Positions 9,575 through 17,195 of a stretch of 64,000 bases of DNA are shown one piece after another. The notes below the pieces were generated by a model. It ran no database searches. It worked only from the letters and a program-made list of their open reading frames with translations, and was not told the DNA's origin. This DNA is from Steroidobacteraceae bacterium (GTDB lineage Bacteria > Pseudomonadota > Gammaproteobacteria > Steroidobacterales > Steroidobacteraceae). Every line of letters starts with the position of its first letter. Position 1 is the stretch's first letter. Both the position numbers and the translations under genes were made by a program. The stretch lies in assembly GCA_041395505.1 (NCBI GenBank), contig JAWLAG010000001.1, positions 2,232,001 to 2,296,000 of the forward strand, written 5' to 3'.

Positions 9575-9786
9575 GAATGCAAGGTGTCACGTTAGGGCAA
9601 GAGGAGATGCAGCATACGTTTCAGGGGGAAGTTCTTGGAATTCTCTATCTACCCGCCCATCTATTGCTAGGGGCTATCTCCAGTCTCATCTATGCGCGTA
9701 CGCTCGATCCATGGCATGGACCTGTGAATGTTTTGGAGAATGGACCGCATGCGAATCCGCCGCATCCGTGGTGGTGGCAGAAATGA
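9571..9786 (+). pseudogene. C-terminal end of the preceding Rhs tip, separated by a frameshift
   Basis: This 71-residue frame starts with an ATG overlapping the stop of the fused Rhs gene and ends overlapping the next ATG. It contains EEMQHTFQGEVLGILYLP and WHGPVNVLENGPHANPP, which I recognise as the closing motif of many Rhs tips, where an HExxH-like helix is followed by a hydrophobic hairpin. In those proteins it is continuous with the preceding part, so a one-base change near 9565-9575 has most likely split the tip. Re-initiation at 9571 could still make the fragment. Here the first His of the HExxH-like motif is Glu. Confidence 0.55.
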
Positions 9787-10226
9787 AGATATCGAGAAGC
9801 ATTTGGCCTGCATTACTTGTGCCGTTCCTGGCCGGGTGCCCTCCGCAGGAAGAGATTCGCGTACAAAACGACACCGATTCGGTGTACACGGTTTCGTTGG
9901 AATCCGGCAGACGTGTTTCGATCGAGCCACGAGGTGGGGCGCGATTTGCATCTGACGATAGTCCGTTCGGTGTTCGGACAATGGGGGACATTTCCGTCCC
10001 GACATTTCGCATTAAGGGACCTGATGGCGTCGCTATTTACGTTTTTTCAGGCGGCTTGTTTCCAAAGGGGTACGAGACTCGTAACGGTGCACGTCGCCTG
10101 TACTTGCATCTGGCATCGGATGGATTGATCTATGTGAGCCGCGCAGATGGCGCGCTGTCGGATATTGAGAGGGCAAATCAACCCGACGGTTTTCCAGTTG
10201 CACCTCGGCACCAACAGCAGCGGTAA
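9783..10226 (+). CDS. small lipoprotein, candidate immunity protein
   Basis: The ATG overlaps the stop of the tip fragment (ATGA), giving 147 residues. A clear lipoprotein signal ends in LAGC at about residue 18, so it should be anchored in the envelope. The mature part looks like a compact beta-rich domain (VQNDTDSVYTVSLESGRRVS and onwards). Position behind an Rhs tip and export suggest an immunity role against a periplasm-acting tip. No family is recognised. Confidence 0.65.
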   Translation: MKISRSIWPALLVPFLAGCPPQEEIRVQNDTDSVYTVSLESGRRVSIEPRGGARFASDDSPFGVRTMGDISVPTFRIKGPDGVAIYVFSGGLFPKGYETRNGARRLYLHLASDGLIYVSRADGALSDIERANQPDGFPVAPRHQQQR

Positions 10227-10331
10227 CGTAATCATGAAGGGTTCATTGCGCCTGGAACGTTGACTCGAAAGCGAGTGTACGGTAACGTGAAAAATGTTCC
10301 GTACCTCGAAAACGCCATGGAGGGTCGCTCA

Positions 10332-10679
10332 ATGGTTCTTCGGAAGCACTCCCGCGCACTTTCTGCGTCCCTATGCGTAATCTTGTTAATGGCCATGCCA
10401 GCTAGGGCAATGTATTGCGAACCCATGTTTACGTATCCAACGCTCTATTGGTTTTGTGAATCGGGGTTGCAACAAAACGGCGGTTGGTGGACGACAGTGT
10501 ACATGACCGTGACCCCAATAGGGTCCCAGGGCGGCGGTCCAGACTTTATGCGTTGGGCGTACTGTAGAAGTACGTCATTACCTACAGTCGCACGTGAAGT
10601 CAGGTATAACATTCAGGCTGGTTTTTTTACACAGAGTGACGCATGGACCGGTTTTAGTTGCGGTGGTCCACCTATCTAA
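10332..10679 (+). CDS. small secreted cysteine-containing protein, unknown
   Basis: I chose ATG 10332 because GGAGGG lies eight bases upstream and because it gives a clean Sec signal (hydrophobic core SASLCVILLMAM, cleavage near ARA-MYC). ATG 10317 is the alternative. The mature protein of about 85 residues has four cysteines and many Trp/Tyr residues, consistent with a disulfide-stabilised extracytoplasmic domain. It follows the lipoprotein at 9783 by about 100 bases and may be another immunity or accessory factor. I do not recognise the family. Confidence 0.5.
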   Translation: MVLRKHSRALSASLCVILLMAMPARAMYCEPMFTYPTLYWFCESGLQQNGGWWTTVYMTVTPIGSQGGGPDFMRWAYCRSTSLPTVAREVRYNIQAGFFTQSDAWTGFSCGGPPI

Positions 10680-10748
10680 TTCGAGCAGGCTCTAGAGCCA
10701 ACGCGTATCTTGCCGAATTGTTTAAGTAGCCGATCAGGAGGTTCCGCG

Positions 10749-11684
10749 ATGAACGCTCGAATCTTCGTGCTTTCGTTCATGTTTGTCATGAACATGGCAA
10801 CAGCGCATTTTGGGGTGGCGGGAGATGATTTAGGGCCATCGGCCAATGCACCGCGCCGGACGCAACAAAACGATTCTTTGCCACCGCGACAGTCGGTTCA
10901 GGTAGTGCTTGCTCCGGGTGTCTCGCAACGGGTGGAACTTATTTATCCCGAACTCGAACCGGACTTTTCTTCAAGGCTTCCGATCGCAGACCACTACGGT
11001 GCCCTTGCCGAAGCCGCGCACGCAGGTGACGGCCCGGCGGCCACGTATCTATACGAGTCAATGAGAGACTGCCGTAGAGCGCACCGCACGAGAGCTGCGC
11101 TCGATCAGGCTATTGAGTTGATGCGAAAACGCGGGATGCTGCAAACCGCAGACATGCCGACACCTCTCACTGTGGTCGGAGATGAACCTGTTGAAACATT
11201 GATTGATCGTCAACTGCTGAAGCCGTTCGAATCTTGCTTCGGCTTAAACAATGAGCAGCTCGCGTCGGCTGAGGATTGGTTGCGGCGTGGGGTCGAGCTC
11301 AATGAGCCAAAGGCCGCAGCACTGTCTTATAAATCGGCTCAATCGAACGAAGAATTGATCAACCTTTATTGGATCCGACTTCGGTGGGGCGATTGTTACA
11401 CGCATAGCGGGCTCTCAAGCGTGTTCTTCGAACGGTGGCGCTCCGCCGCGGCGGCGGAGCCTTCGGATCTGCTCAATGCCTACGCTCATCAACTGCTGTT
11501 TGTGCGACTTCTCGAGTCTGCGCGCGTCATGGAGCTCGGGCGGATCAGGCAGCGTTTTTTGAACGAAGGTCAGGCTCAACTGCTTTTGCTTGAGAATAAA
11601 CTGACGAGCGACGAGTTAAGTGCCGGTGCTCAACGCGCTGCAGGCTTGTTGGCGAAGCAAGGCAGTCGTTGCCTGCCGATGTAG
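10749..11684 (+). CDS. exported helical-repeat-like protein, unknown
   Basis: ATG 10749 has a strong AGGAGG site ahead and gives a 311-residue protein with a signal sequence (residues 1-25, ending near GVAGDD). The mature part is alpha-helical, with patterns such as GVELNEPKAAALSYKSAQ that recall Sel1/TPR-like helical repeats, and has a few conserved-looking cysteines. It lies in the same direction as the preceding exported genes. A periplasmic binding or immunity role is possible, but nothing in the sequence fixes it. Confidence 0.55.
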   Translation: MNARIFVLSFMFVMNMATAHFGVAGDDLGPSANAPRRTQQNDSLPPRQSVQVVLAPGVSQRVELIYPELEPDFSSRLPIADHYGALAEAAHAGDGPAATYLYESMRDCRRAHRTRAALDQAIELMRKRGMLQTADMPTPLTVVGDEPVETLIDRQLLKPFESCFGLNNEQLASAEDWLRRGVELNEPKAAALSYKSAQSNEELINLYWIRLRWGDCYTHSGLSSVFFERWRSAAAAEPSDLLNAYAHQLLFVRLLESARVMELGRIRQRFLNEGQAQLLLLENKLTSDELSAGAQRAAGLLAKQGSRCLPM

Positions 11685-11731
11685 CACGCGCACTCTGAAT
11701 GTGCAGCAGAAGACTGCAACCGGCGAGGATG

Positions 11732-12013
11732 ATGCGCAAGCGCAGGATTCTTGATGCCCTCGTCATTACGTTGGCGGTTGCGTTTGTTGCGGCATTCATC
11801 CGGGAGGAGGTGCTTCAGCGGCGAGACGAGGCTCGTAACCGACCGACCTGCGACGATGATGTGCCCGCCACGCCGGCGCAGGCGACCGCACTTGCCGATG
11901 CGCGGCGGCGCAAGGTCGACCGATGCAGCGCATCGGATCCAAAGTGCAGGTTTGATCTCTACACGGACAGCGATGGGCAATTCGTTGGCATCGAGGAAAA
12001 ACCGTACGGTTAG
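11732..12013 (+). CDS. small single-pass membrane protein, duplicated in the region
   Basis: Two adjacent ATGs (11729 and 11732) follow a GGCGAGG ribosome site. The roughly 93-residue product has a basic N-terminus, one membrane segment (ALVITLAVAFVAAFI) and a charged extracytoplasmic part with cysteines at TCDDD, DRCSASD and KCRFD. A second copy at 16344 carries a premature stop. In both places an ankyrin lipoprotein relic follows, so the two genes travel as a unit. Confidence 0.5.
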   Translation: MRKRRILDALVITLAVAFVAAFIREEVLQRRDEARNRPTCDDDVPATPAQATALADARRRKVDRCSASDPKCRFDLYTDSDGQFVGIEEKPYG

Positions 12014-12127
12014 CGGTGATGCTCGGCAACCTTGCTCTCGCCATTGCGCTTCGGTGTCCGCGCACTTGTCCAGCGCTCGGCGTGCAGGACGGCGGACTGA
12101 ATCAAACTCGGTGCAAGCGCCACGGAG

Positions 12128-12616
12128 GATGATCAAGCCGGAATTGATGCGACTCGTTCGAGTCGTCGCGACAAGCGTCGCGATGACGGCGATTCTTTCG
12201 GGCTGCTCAGATCCTGACTGCCGGCCGACGCTTCGGACACTTTGATCGTCCCGGCGCAAGTGGGCGAGCTGCGTATTGTCGAATTCCTGTAGGACGAATG
12301 CCGAATTCCCATTGATAGTTCGCTGGGCAATGGCGCCACCGCGCTGATGGTGGCTGCAGAGGCCGGTGAAGCCATTGTTGTGGAAGCGTTGCTGCGGCGA
12401 GGCGCGGATCCTTTGCGCAAGAACAGCATGAAGGCCAACGCCCTGCATCATGCCATCGCCTTTCGCTAGGTCGTCACCGTCAAGCTGTTGCTTTCCTCGC
12501 GCCCGGAACTATTGTCTGTCGATGCGCCGAACGGGGTATCCGTGTCTCAGCTCGCGGAAAATACCCGTAATCGATGCACGATTGATGCTGTTCAAGCAGC
12601 GACTAACAAACATTGA
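12128..12616 (+). pseudogene. decayed ankyrin lipoprotein gene, copy 2
   Basis: ATG 12128 gives a good lipoprotein signal (TAILSGC), but the frame stops after 38 codons at TGA 12242-12244. Compared with the intact gene at 5442, about 170 bases are missing at this point and the frame is shifted. The ankyrin part continues in another frame from about 12225 with two in-frame TAG codons (in FL-stop-DEC and FR-stop-VVT). From about 12480 to the end the copy is nearly identical to 5985-6119, while its 5' half matches the third copy at 16646 better. Confidence 0.75.
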
Positions 12617-12773
12617 TCTGTAGGCACGCATTGCTTGGGCTGTTACCGCGGGGGCACCTCCGTGTCTTCGGCGAGCGCCAAGGCTTCACGGGGCACGACA
12701 AAATCGCCGGGAGCGATTTTGAACCGCGGAATGCGGGCTCGCGAAGCGAGCGAGGACAGGAAAGTCCGAGTCA
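12617..12773 (+). pseudogene. Rhs core relic, copy 2
   Basis: This repeats 6120-6275 almost base for base: LRVFGERQGFTGHD followed by the hairpin element. Here the element leads straight into the Rhs cassette beginning at ATG 12774 rather than into NPLSLTDP. It has no start codon of its own. Confidence 0.6.
12700..12771. repeat. multi-hairpin palindromic element, copy 2
   Basis: The stems are AAAATCGC/GCGATTTT (12700-12720), CCGC/GCGG (12724-12736), GCTCGC-GAA-GCGAGC (12737-12751) and GGAC/GTCC (12754-12767). It ends two bases before ATG 12774, where Rhs-homologous sequence begins. Compared with copy 1 only a base or two differs. Confidence 0.7.
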
Positions 12774-13721
12774 ATGCTGGACGCGGTCAGCTTGGTTCAC
12801 ATGAATGGAAGGGTCTACGACCCGAAAATTGGGCGGTTCATGTCTGCAGATCCGTTTATCGACTGTGCTGCAAATTCACAAGGTTGGAACCGCTACACGT
12901 ACGTCAAGAATCGCCCGCTGTCGCTTTGGGACCCGAGCGGCTTCGGTTCGAGGATTCGTGTTTGGCGCGAAGACGGTGGCCCCCCGATTGGAGGCAACAG
13001 CGCCGCCTATTTTGGTGATCTTGGCAGCGCGGCAAACAACGGTGCAATTGGGTCGGGAGGCGATAGCACCGGCCCGCGCGGTGGCGCGACCGGCGCTGGC
13101 GGAGTGCCGCCGGGTGTCAGCGCGGGAGATGGTAGCGTCAGTGACAAGAAAGAGGAGGTGACTGTGACCGGAAAGCGCTACAGCAAGTGCATGAAAGACT
13201 GTTTGCGTGATGTTCGCGCTCACGCGACCGGTACTGCGAACATGCTACTTAATAGCGCGATGTTGGCGCCCTCTTTCCGAATGAGTCGGTTAGATCGTCG
13301 GGCTGGCGCTATTCTGGCGCTGTCTCCTATCGCCGCATACGGTGTAGGATATGTTGCGGGCAGGAGCGATGGATTTCTTGGGCAACTGTCTGCGGTTGGA
13401 TTGTCCATACTTACTTCTGCTGGCACTTCGCGGTTACTAACCTCAAATGTCGACGATGTCGTAGCGGATGCCGCTGGTGCAATAACTGGCGAGTTAGTCG
13501 GACGTGTATCTTCGCCCTCGCAGCAATTCGCGTATGGAGGCGCCGCTGGAGGCGCGGTAGCAGGTTTCCTGCTGCGAAATACGTGGGCCACCCGATCGCT
13601 CATTGCGTTTAGAAATTCGGTTCTGGGTGCAGGCGGAGGCCTCATCGCAGGCCAAGCTTACGACCGGATCATGCGCGAAGGGTACTGGAACTGCGACAGT
13701 AAATGTGCAGGATCCAATTGA
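12774..13721 (+). CDS. orphan Rhs core end plus toxin tip
   Basis: The frame starts exactly at the cassette boundary with MLDAVSLVHMNGRVYDPK and has the core closing motif GRFMSADPF and DPSGFGSR. A glycine-rich linker and the EEVTVTGKR motif, frequent in front of Rhs toxin domains, come next. The tip (from about residue 125) contains a CMKDCL pair, several hydrophobic glycine-rich segments and a C-terminal YWNCDSKC. At 315 residues it lacks the whole repeat shell, so it is a silent or displaced cassette unless it recombines onto the main gene. The next gene overlaps its end by 19 bases. Confidence 0.7.
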   Translation: MLDAVSLVHMNGRVYDPKIGRFMSADPFIDCAANSQGWNRYTYVKNRPLSLWDPSGFGSRIRVWREDGGPPIGGNSAAYFGDLGSAANNGAIGSGGDSTGPRGGATGAGGVPPGVSAGDGSVSDKKEEVTVTGKRYSKCMKDCLRDVRAHATGTANMLLNSAMLAPSFRMSRLDRRAGAILALSPIAAYGVGYVAGRSDGFLGQLSAVGLSILTSAGTSRLLTSNVDDVVADAAGAITGELVGRVSSPSQQFAYGGAAGGAVAGFLLRNTWATRSLIAFRNSVLGAGGGLIAGQAYDRIMREGYWNCDSKCAGSN

Positions 13722-14299
13722 CAGTACCTAGCGCAACCTGCCCGAAACCGTCCCGACGCAGGCGTTGGTTGGCCCTTGTTGTTTCGGGCCTTTACGTTGC
13801 TTTTGTGACGTACGTCGCCGCAAGAGTGCCCGCGAATGCAGTGCCTGTGCCAAGGCCATTTGACACACCGCTGCTACTAATGTTTTTTTTGCTCGGAGCA
13901 CACTATTTGGCAAAGTCCGTATTGAGCGGCAATTGGAACCCGATTACATATATCGCAGCGTTGCGACACGGGATCATGGACCGGCGTACGGTTGACCCGG
14001 AACGCGAATCTCAGAATCGCAAGTATCTCACTGCACTTCTGGCGGGGTACGGAATTTTGATATCTTTGTCACTAGGTTTGGCGCTTATGTCGACGCTTGC
14101 CGTCGTGCAATCGGAAGGCGCGTTAGCTTCAAAACTCGCAACCGCTGCCGCATTGCTGTGGAAGTGGCCGTCAATACTACTCGCTGCCGTAGGCGTATTT
14201 GCGCACGATGGAGGCGCATTGTTGTTCAATGGATTGGCGGCACCATATCCTTGGGCAGCGCTGTTCTATGCGTTCCGCTTGCGGGGTGCGGCTCGCTGA
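13703..14299 (+). CDS. membrane protein, candidate immunity for the orphan tip
   Basis: ATG 13703 lies inside the end of the tip gene. The 198-residue product has about four hydrophobic segments (around residues 24-40, 53-70, 110-135 and 150-165) and a basic N-terminus. Multi-pass immunity proteins are typical for tips that act on the inner membrane, and the overlap supports pairing. No named family is recognised. Confidence 0.6.
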   Translation: MCRIQLTVPSATCPKPSRRRRWLALVVSGLYVAFVTYVAARVPANAVPVPRPFDTPLLLMFFLLGAHYLAKSVLSGNWNPITYIAALRHGIMDRRTVDPERESQNRKYLTALLAGYGILISLSLGLALMSTLAVVQSEGALASKLATAAALLWKWPSILLAAVGVFAHDGGALLFNGLAAPYPWAALFYAFRLRGAAR

Positions 14300-14425
14300 G
14301 GTTTCAATGATCCGAATGTCTCAGGCAACGGGGTACGTCCGAGGTTAAGACGAACCTGGGACCAGTGCTATAATTTAGCGCGCATTTTCCGGTCCATGCC
14401 ACGCGACACAACCACCACGACAGCG

Positions 14426-14925
14426 CTACGGCTTGCCGTCGAACGTGCGGATGTCGCCGTATCGATAGATGCCTTTGTTGTCTCGACACAGGTGGCTGGT
14501 GATGCCGGATAGCGGGTCAGTCCTGCTGGGAAGCCGGCGCGTGTCGTTCTGACAGGTCAGAACGCGCCAACGATTCGGTTGATTTGCGCCGACCGGATAC
14601 ATGTCGACCGGCCCCAATGTACGGGACCCGGGAAAAGCAATACCTTTGACGCAGTACCCCGGGACATCTGCCGGCGGCTCCGCCTGTACGACCGACACCC
14701 GCTTGAACCAGCACGTTCCTGAGGACAGCGGGGGTGGCGACTGATTGCCGACCACTGGGATGCAGTACGGGAAAACATCCAGCTTGTCGCCGAGGCTTGT
14801 CGTCAACCACGTTGGGCAGTCGCCCTCGGTGTTGCAAGAATTTTGGTTTGCGAGACCCGGCTGGAAGACCAGGCAAGCAGCAAGCCGACAAGAGAGATGC
14901 CCGCTATGGGCCCCATCTTTTTCAT
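14426..14925 (-). pseudogene. exported protein gene broken by a frameshift
   Basis: ATG 14925 has GGAGG seven bases upstream and begins a good signal sequence (MKKMGPIAGISLVGLLLA). Near 14870-14885 the coding frame changes: the continuation, containing QNSCNTEGDCPTW and then TTSLGDKLDVFPYCIPVVG, is in a different frame and runs to TAG 14426. Joined, this would be a roughly 165-residue secreted protein with several cysteines and a C-terminal CRDNKGIYRYGDIRTFDG. One inserted or lost base explains the break; a sequencing error is equally possible. The family is unknown. Confidence 0.55.
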
Positions 14926-14951
14926 GATCTTGGCCTCCATTGAGTGCGACC

Positions 14952-14989
14952 GTGTTCGTCGAACACCGTTAAGGATGTCGTGGCATCCT
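14952..14989. promoter_or_regulatory. two inverted repeats upstream of the exported gene
   Basis: GTGTTC-GTC-GAACAC (14952-14966) and AGGATG-TCGTGG-CATCCT (14972-14989) lie 27-64 bases upstream of ATG 14925, where an operator or a leader structure would be expected. No clear -10/-35 pair was identified. Confidence 0.3.
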
Positions 14990-15130
14990 CGCCCGACGTC
15001 AGCATCAACCGTTGCTGTGGCGGCTGGCAATGGAGAAGGTCTGAAGTTTCACGAGAGATTTGCTGAAACGCCGAAAAAATTTCGCAACGAAAACTCGCCG
15101 GTGCGCTCAGCAAGCATCCAGCTTTTTCTA

Positions 15131-15593
15131 TCAGGTGCGACCTCTGGCCCTGCGAGTCACACCATCGAATGGGTCAGTTCCGTCCCTGCTTCTCCGCCGC
15201 CCGCGCCGTCGCGCCTCGGGCCGCGAGCAGTTGTTCCCCGTAACGCGCGGCATGCGCGCACTTTTCCAGCGCCCCGCCTGCATGACGGCCGGCGGTTCGA
15301 TGTTGAGCGGAAACAAGTCCTGCGTTGCCCCGACCCGCAATGAGCGGCCGTTGATGGTGTCGATCCCCTCGACCGGATAGAAGAAAAACGGGAACGAGAG
15401 CGGGTCCGCGTTGGCCACGGGACTTGGGTATCCGCCTCCAGAGAGGTAGTCCCGAATCGGGTCGATCTGGCGGCGCGTGTCGGCGGTAAGTGGCAACGGG
15501 CAACCCCTTACAAATATGGCCATAGATCTCGGTCAGTGCAGATGGCCGTCCCGGTCCTTCAGGTCGCAGCGGCATGCGTGTCCTCCCATGCAC
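15131..15593 (-). pseudogene. unrecognised coding remnant with a probable frameshift
   Basis: Two overlapping minus-strand frames share this stretch. The first (15523 downwards) reads plausibly as protein through PFFFYPVEGIDTINGRSLRV and FPLNIEPPAVMQAGRW. The second looks more protein-like near its end (LEKCAHAARYGEQLLAARG, stop near 15174). A single gene with a frameshift around 15280 fits best. I do not recognise the product. It follows the vapBC pair in the same direction. Confidence 0.3.
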
Positions 15594-15596
15594 CGT

Positions 15597-15953
15597 TCAA
15601 AGGGAAGGGATCCGTAGCGCTTTTGCCGCCGCCGCCAGTCGTTTGTCATGGGTCCAGAACGCCGTATCCGCGAGGCGCACGGACGCCAGCAAATGCAGGT
15701 CAATCCAGCCTAATCCGGTTCCGAACAGCCGATGAGTCTCGAGCAGGTGCAGGACCTCGCTGTGATCGGCCATCGGCAACGTGGGCAGATTGGCAAACAT
15801 ATCGAGAATCTCCGCGCGTCGCGCAAGGTTGCCACAGGCGAGTTCCCCTACGACGAAGGGATGTGTCATCACTTGCTCGGCTTCAAGTAGCCGGATCAGC
15901 GGCTGGCTGCCCCGCCGGAGGTGATCCGCCCAGACCGAGGTATCGACGAGCAA
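15597..15953 (-). CDS. vapC: VapC-type PIN-domain ribonuclease toxin
   Basis: This 118-residue protein has the four acidic residues of a PIN nuclease: Asp4 in MLVDTSVW, Glu37 in GELA, Asp85 in GWIDLHLLAS and Asp103 in FWTHDKRL. VapC toxins cleave RNA (typically tRNA or rRNA) with Mg2+ until bound by VapB. The start appears to be TTG 15953, six bases after the vapB stop; no ATG fits. Length and motifs are normal for the family, so the toxin looks intact. Confidence 0.9.
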   Translation of the reverse strand: MLVDTSVWADHLRRGSQPLIRLLEAEQVMTHPFVVGELACGNLARRAEILDMFANLPTLPMADHSEVLHLLETHRLFGTGLGWIDLHLLASVRLADTAFWTHDKRLAAAAKALRIPSL

Positions 15954-15959
15954 GTCGGT

Positions 15960-16160
15960 TCAGGACGCCGCCTGGCCTCGCCGCCGGGGCGGCAGTCGCA
16001 GCTTGGGCTGGGTGCCACCCAGTGCGGCCAGGCGCCTCGCGCTTTCGCGGGCAATCAGGGCTTGAAGGCCGGCGTGAACGACCGCGGTCTTCTCTCGCAA
16101 ACCACTGAGCGAGGTCGCCTTGCTCAGCAGTTCATCGTCAATGATCAGCGTTGTTCTCAT
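15960..16160 (-). CDS. vapB: VapB-type antitoxin
   Basis: The 66-residue product MRTTLIIDDELLSKATSLSG and onwards is a VapB of the AHA/ribbon-helix-helix kind: a DNA-binding N-terminal strand-helix-helix unit and a basic, Pro-rich C-terminus that would thread into VapC. ATG 16160 is preferred; ATG 16166 would add two residues. vapC follows after six bases. Autoregulation is likely, since an inverted repeat covers the start region. Confidence 0.88.
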   Translation of the reverse strand: MRTTLIIDDELLSKATSLSGLREKTAVVHAGLQALIARESARRLAALGGTQPKLRLPPRRRGQAAS

Positions 16161-16189
16161 ATGCATCAGTATGCCTGTTTCATGCATAT
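16159..16189 (-). promoter_or_regulatory. inverted repeat at the vapB start, probable autoregulatory operator
   Basis: ATATGCAT at 16159-16166 and ATGCATAT at 16182-16189 form a perfect eight-base inverted repeat with a 15-base spacer, overlapping the vapB start codon. On the minus strand a possible promoter, TTGCAC with CATACT 17 bases on, lies in the same stretch. Confidence 0.5.
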
Positions 16190-16249
16190 CGTGCAAGATG
16201 AGGTTCCGTGCTCTAAGGGGCCATGGTCGCGCTGCCATCAAGGTCACCG

Positions 16250-16345
16250 CTAGCGCGGCGTGTATTCGAGCCGTACTGCGTTTGGATCGCCGACATGCCA
16301 GCCCTGATCCTTGAGCAGCGCGTCGATATTGACGCGGGAGCTCAT
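16250..16345 (-). pseudogene. short relic resembling the N-terminus of a type I restriction R subunit
   Basis: Thirty-one codons from ATG 16345 to TAG 16250 encode NIDALLKDQGWHVGDPNAVR near the start, which resembles the opening of HsdR-type restriction/helicase subunits (IDALL...GW...VR.EY). The rest of the gene is missing. The resemblance is short, so this is a tentative relic. Confidence 0.3.
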
Positions 16346-16645
16346 GATGCCCAAGCGCAGGATTCCTGATGCCCTCGTCATTACGTTGGCGGTTGCATTT
16401 GTTGCGGTATTCATCCGTGAGGAGGTACTCCAGCGGCGAGACGAGGCTCGTAACCGACCGACCTGCGACGATGATGTGCCCGCCACGCCGGCCTAGGCGA
16501 CCACACTTGCCGATGCGCGGCGGCGCAAGGTCGACCGCTGCAGCGCATCGGATCCAAAGTGCAGGTTTGATCTCTACACCAATGACTACGATGTTCTGGC
16601 CTACGATCCCGATGGCCAATTCGTTGGAATCGAGGAAGAGCCGTT
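16344..16645 (+). pseudogene. second copy of the small membrane protein, interrupted by TAG
   Basis: From ATG 16344 the sequence follows the gene at 11732 closely (PKRRIPDALVITLAVAFVAV) but ends at TAG 16494-16496, where the first copy has CAG. Homology continues in the same frame after the stop, including KVDRCSASDPKCRFDLY and a longer end (NDYDVLAYDPDGQFVGIEEE). It then runs without a break into the third ankyrin relic. Confidence 0.7.
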
Positions 16646-16985
16646 TCGAGTCGTCGCGACAAGCGTCGCGATGACGGCGATTCTTTCGGGCTGCTCAGAT
16701 CCTGACTGCCGGCCGACGCTTCGGACACTTTGATCGTCCCGGCGCAAGTGGGAGAATTGCGCGTTGTCGAATTCCTGCTGGACGAATGCCGAATCCCAGT
16801 CGATAGTCCACTGGGCGATGGCGCCACCGCGCTGATGGTGGCTGCATAGGCCGGTGAAGCCATTGTTGTGGAAGCGTTGCTGCGGCGAGGCGCGGATCCT
16901 TTGCGTAAGAACAGCATGAAGGCCAAAGCTTGCGGAAAATACCCGTGACCGATGCACGATTGATGCTGTCCGAGCAGCAATTGGC
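16646..16985 (+). pseudogene. decayed ankyrin lipoprotein gene, copy 3
   Basis: Homology to copy 2 begins at the signal-sequence part (TSVAMTAILSGCSDPD) and shares its roughly 170-base deletion and frameshift. The ankyrin part has a TAG at about 16847 and a further deletion after KNSMKA that removes the last repeat. The end lacks the common stop. Confidence 0.7.
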
Positions 16986-17117
16986 AAGGCCTGTCCAGCG
17001 TCGGCGGTTCACTTGGCACGACAAGATCACCGGGAGCGATAGGGAATTGAGGGCATGGATAGCCCGCTCAGCCTCGTCGATCCAACAACCGAGCCGCTAC
17101 AGGCGGCGATAGCTGGT
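16986..17117 (+). pseudogene. Rhs core relic, copy 3
   Basis: Pieces matching 6185-6330 can be followed: FTWHDKITGSD in one frame, and PLSLVDPTTEP near 17070. The hairpin element between them is reduced to GGGC-ATGGATA-GCCC. This is the last Rhs-derived sequence before the tRNA-Lys gene. 17118-17195 holds nothing I recognise. Confidence 0.5.
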
Positions 17118-17195
17118 TGGGCACTCGATTTACAATGGTGACTCATTGGTGACTTTTCTTGAGTCCATCGGGGAGTCGCTCGAAAGGTTTGAATT

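Noticed and set aside
12752..12771. AGGAAAGTCCGAGT resembles a conserved piece of RNase P RNA.
   Set aside because: Only this short piece matches. The sibling copies have different bases with kept hairpins and no RNase P core lies around them.
14340..14380. TATAAT with an upstream TTAAGA at 18 bases on the plus strand.
   Set aside because: No plus-strand gene or structured RNA follows, and the -35 match is weak.
12285..16850. All four premature stops in the duplicated genes are TAG, suggesting amber recoding.
   Set aside because: The ancestral codons (CAG, GAG, TTG) turn into TAG by one base change, the copies also carry frameshifts and deletions, and TAG ends intact genes such as lpd and cpoB.
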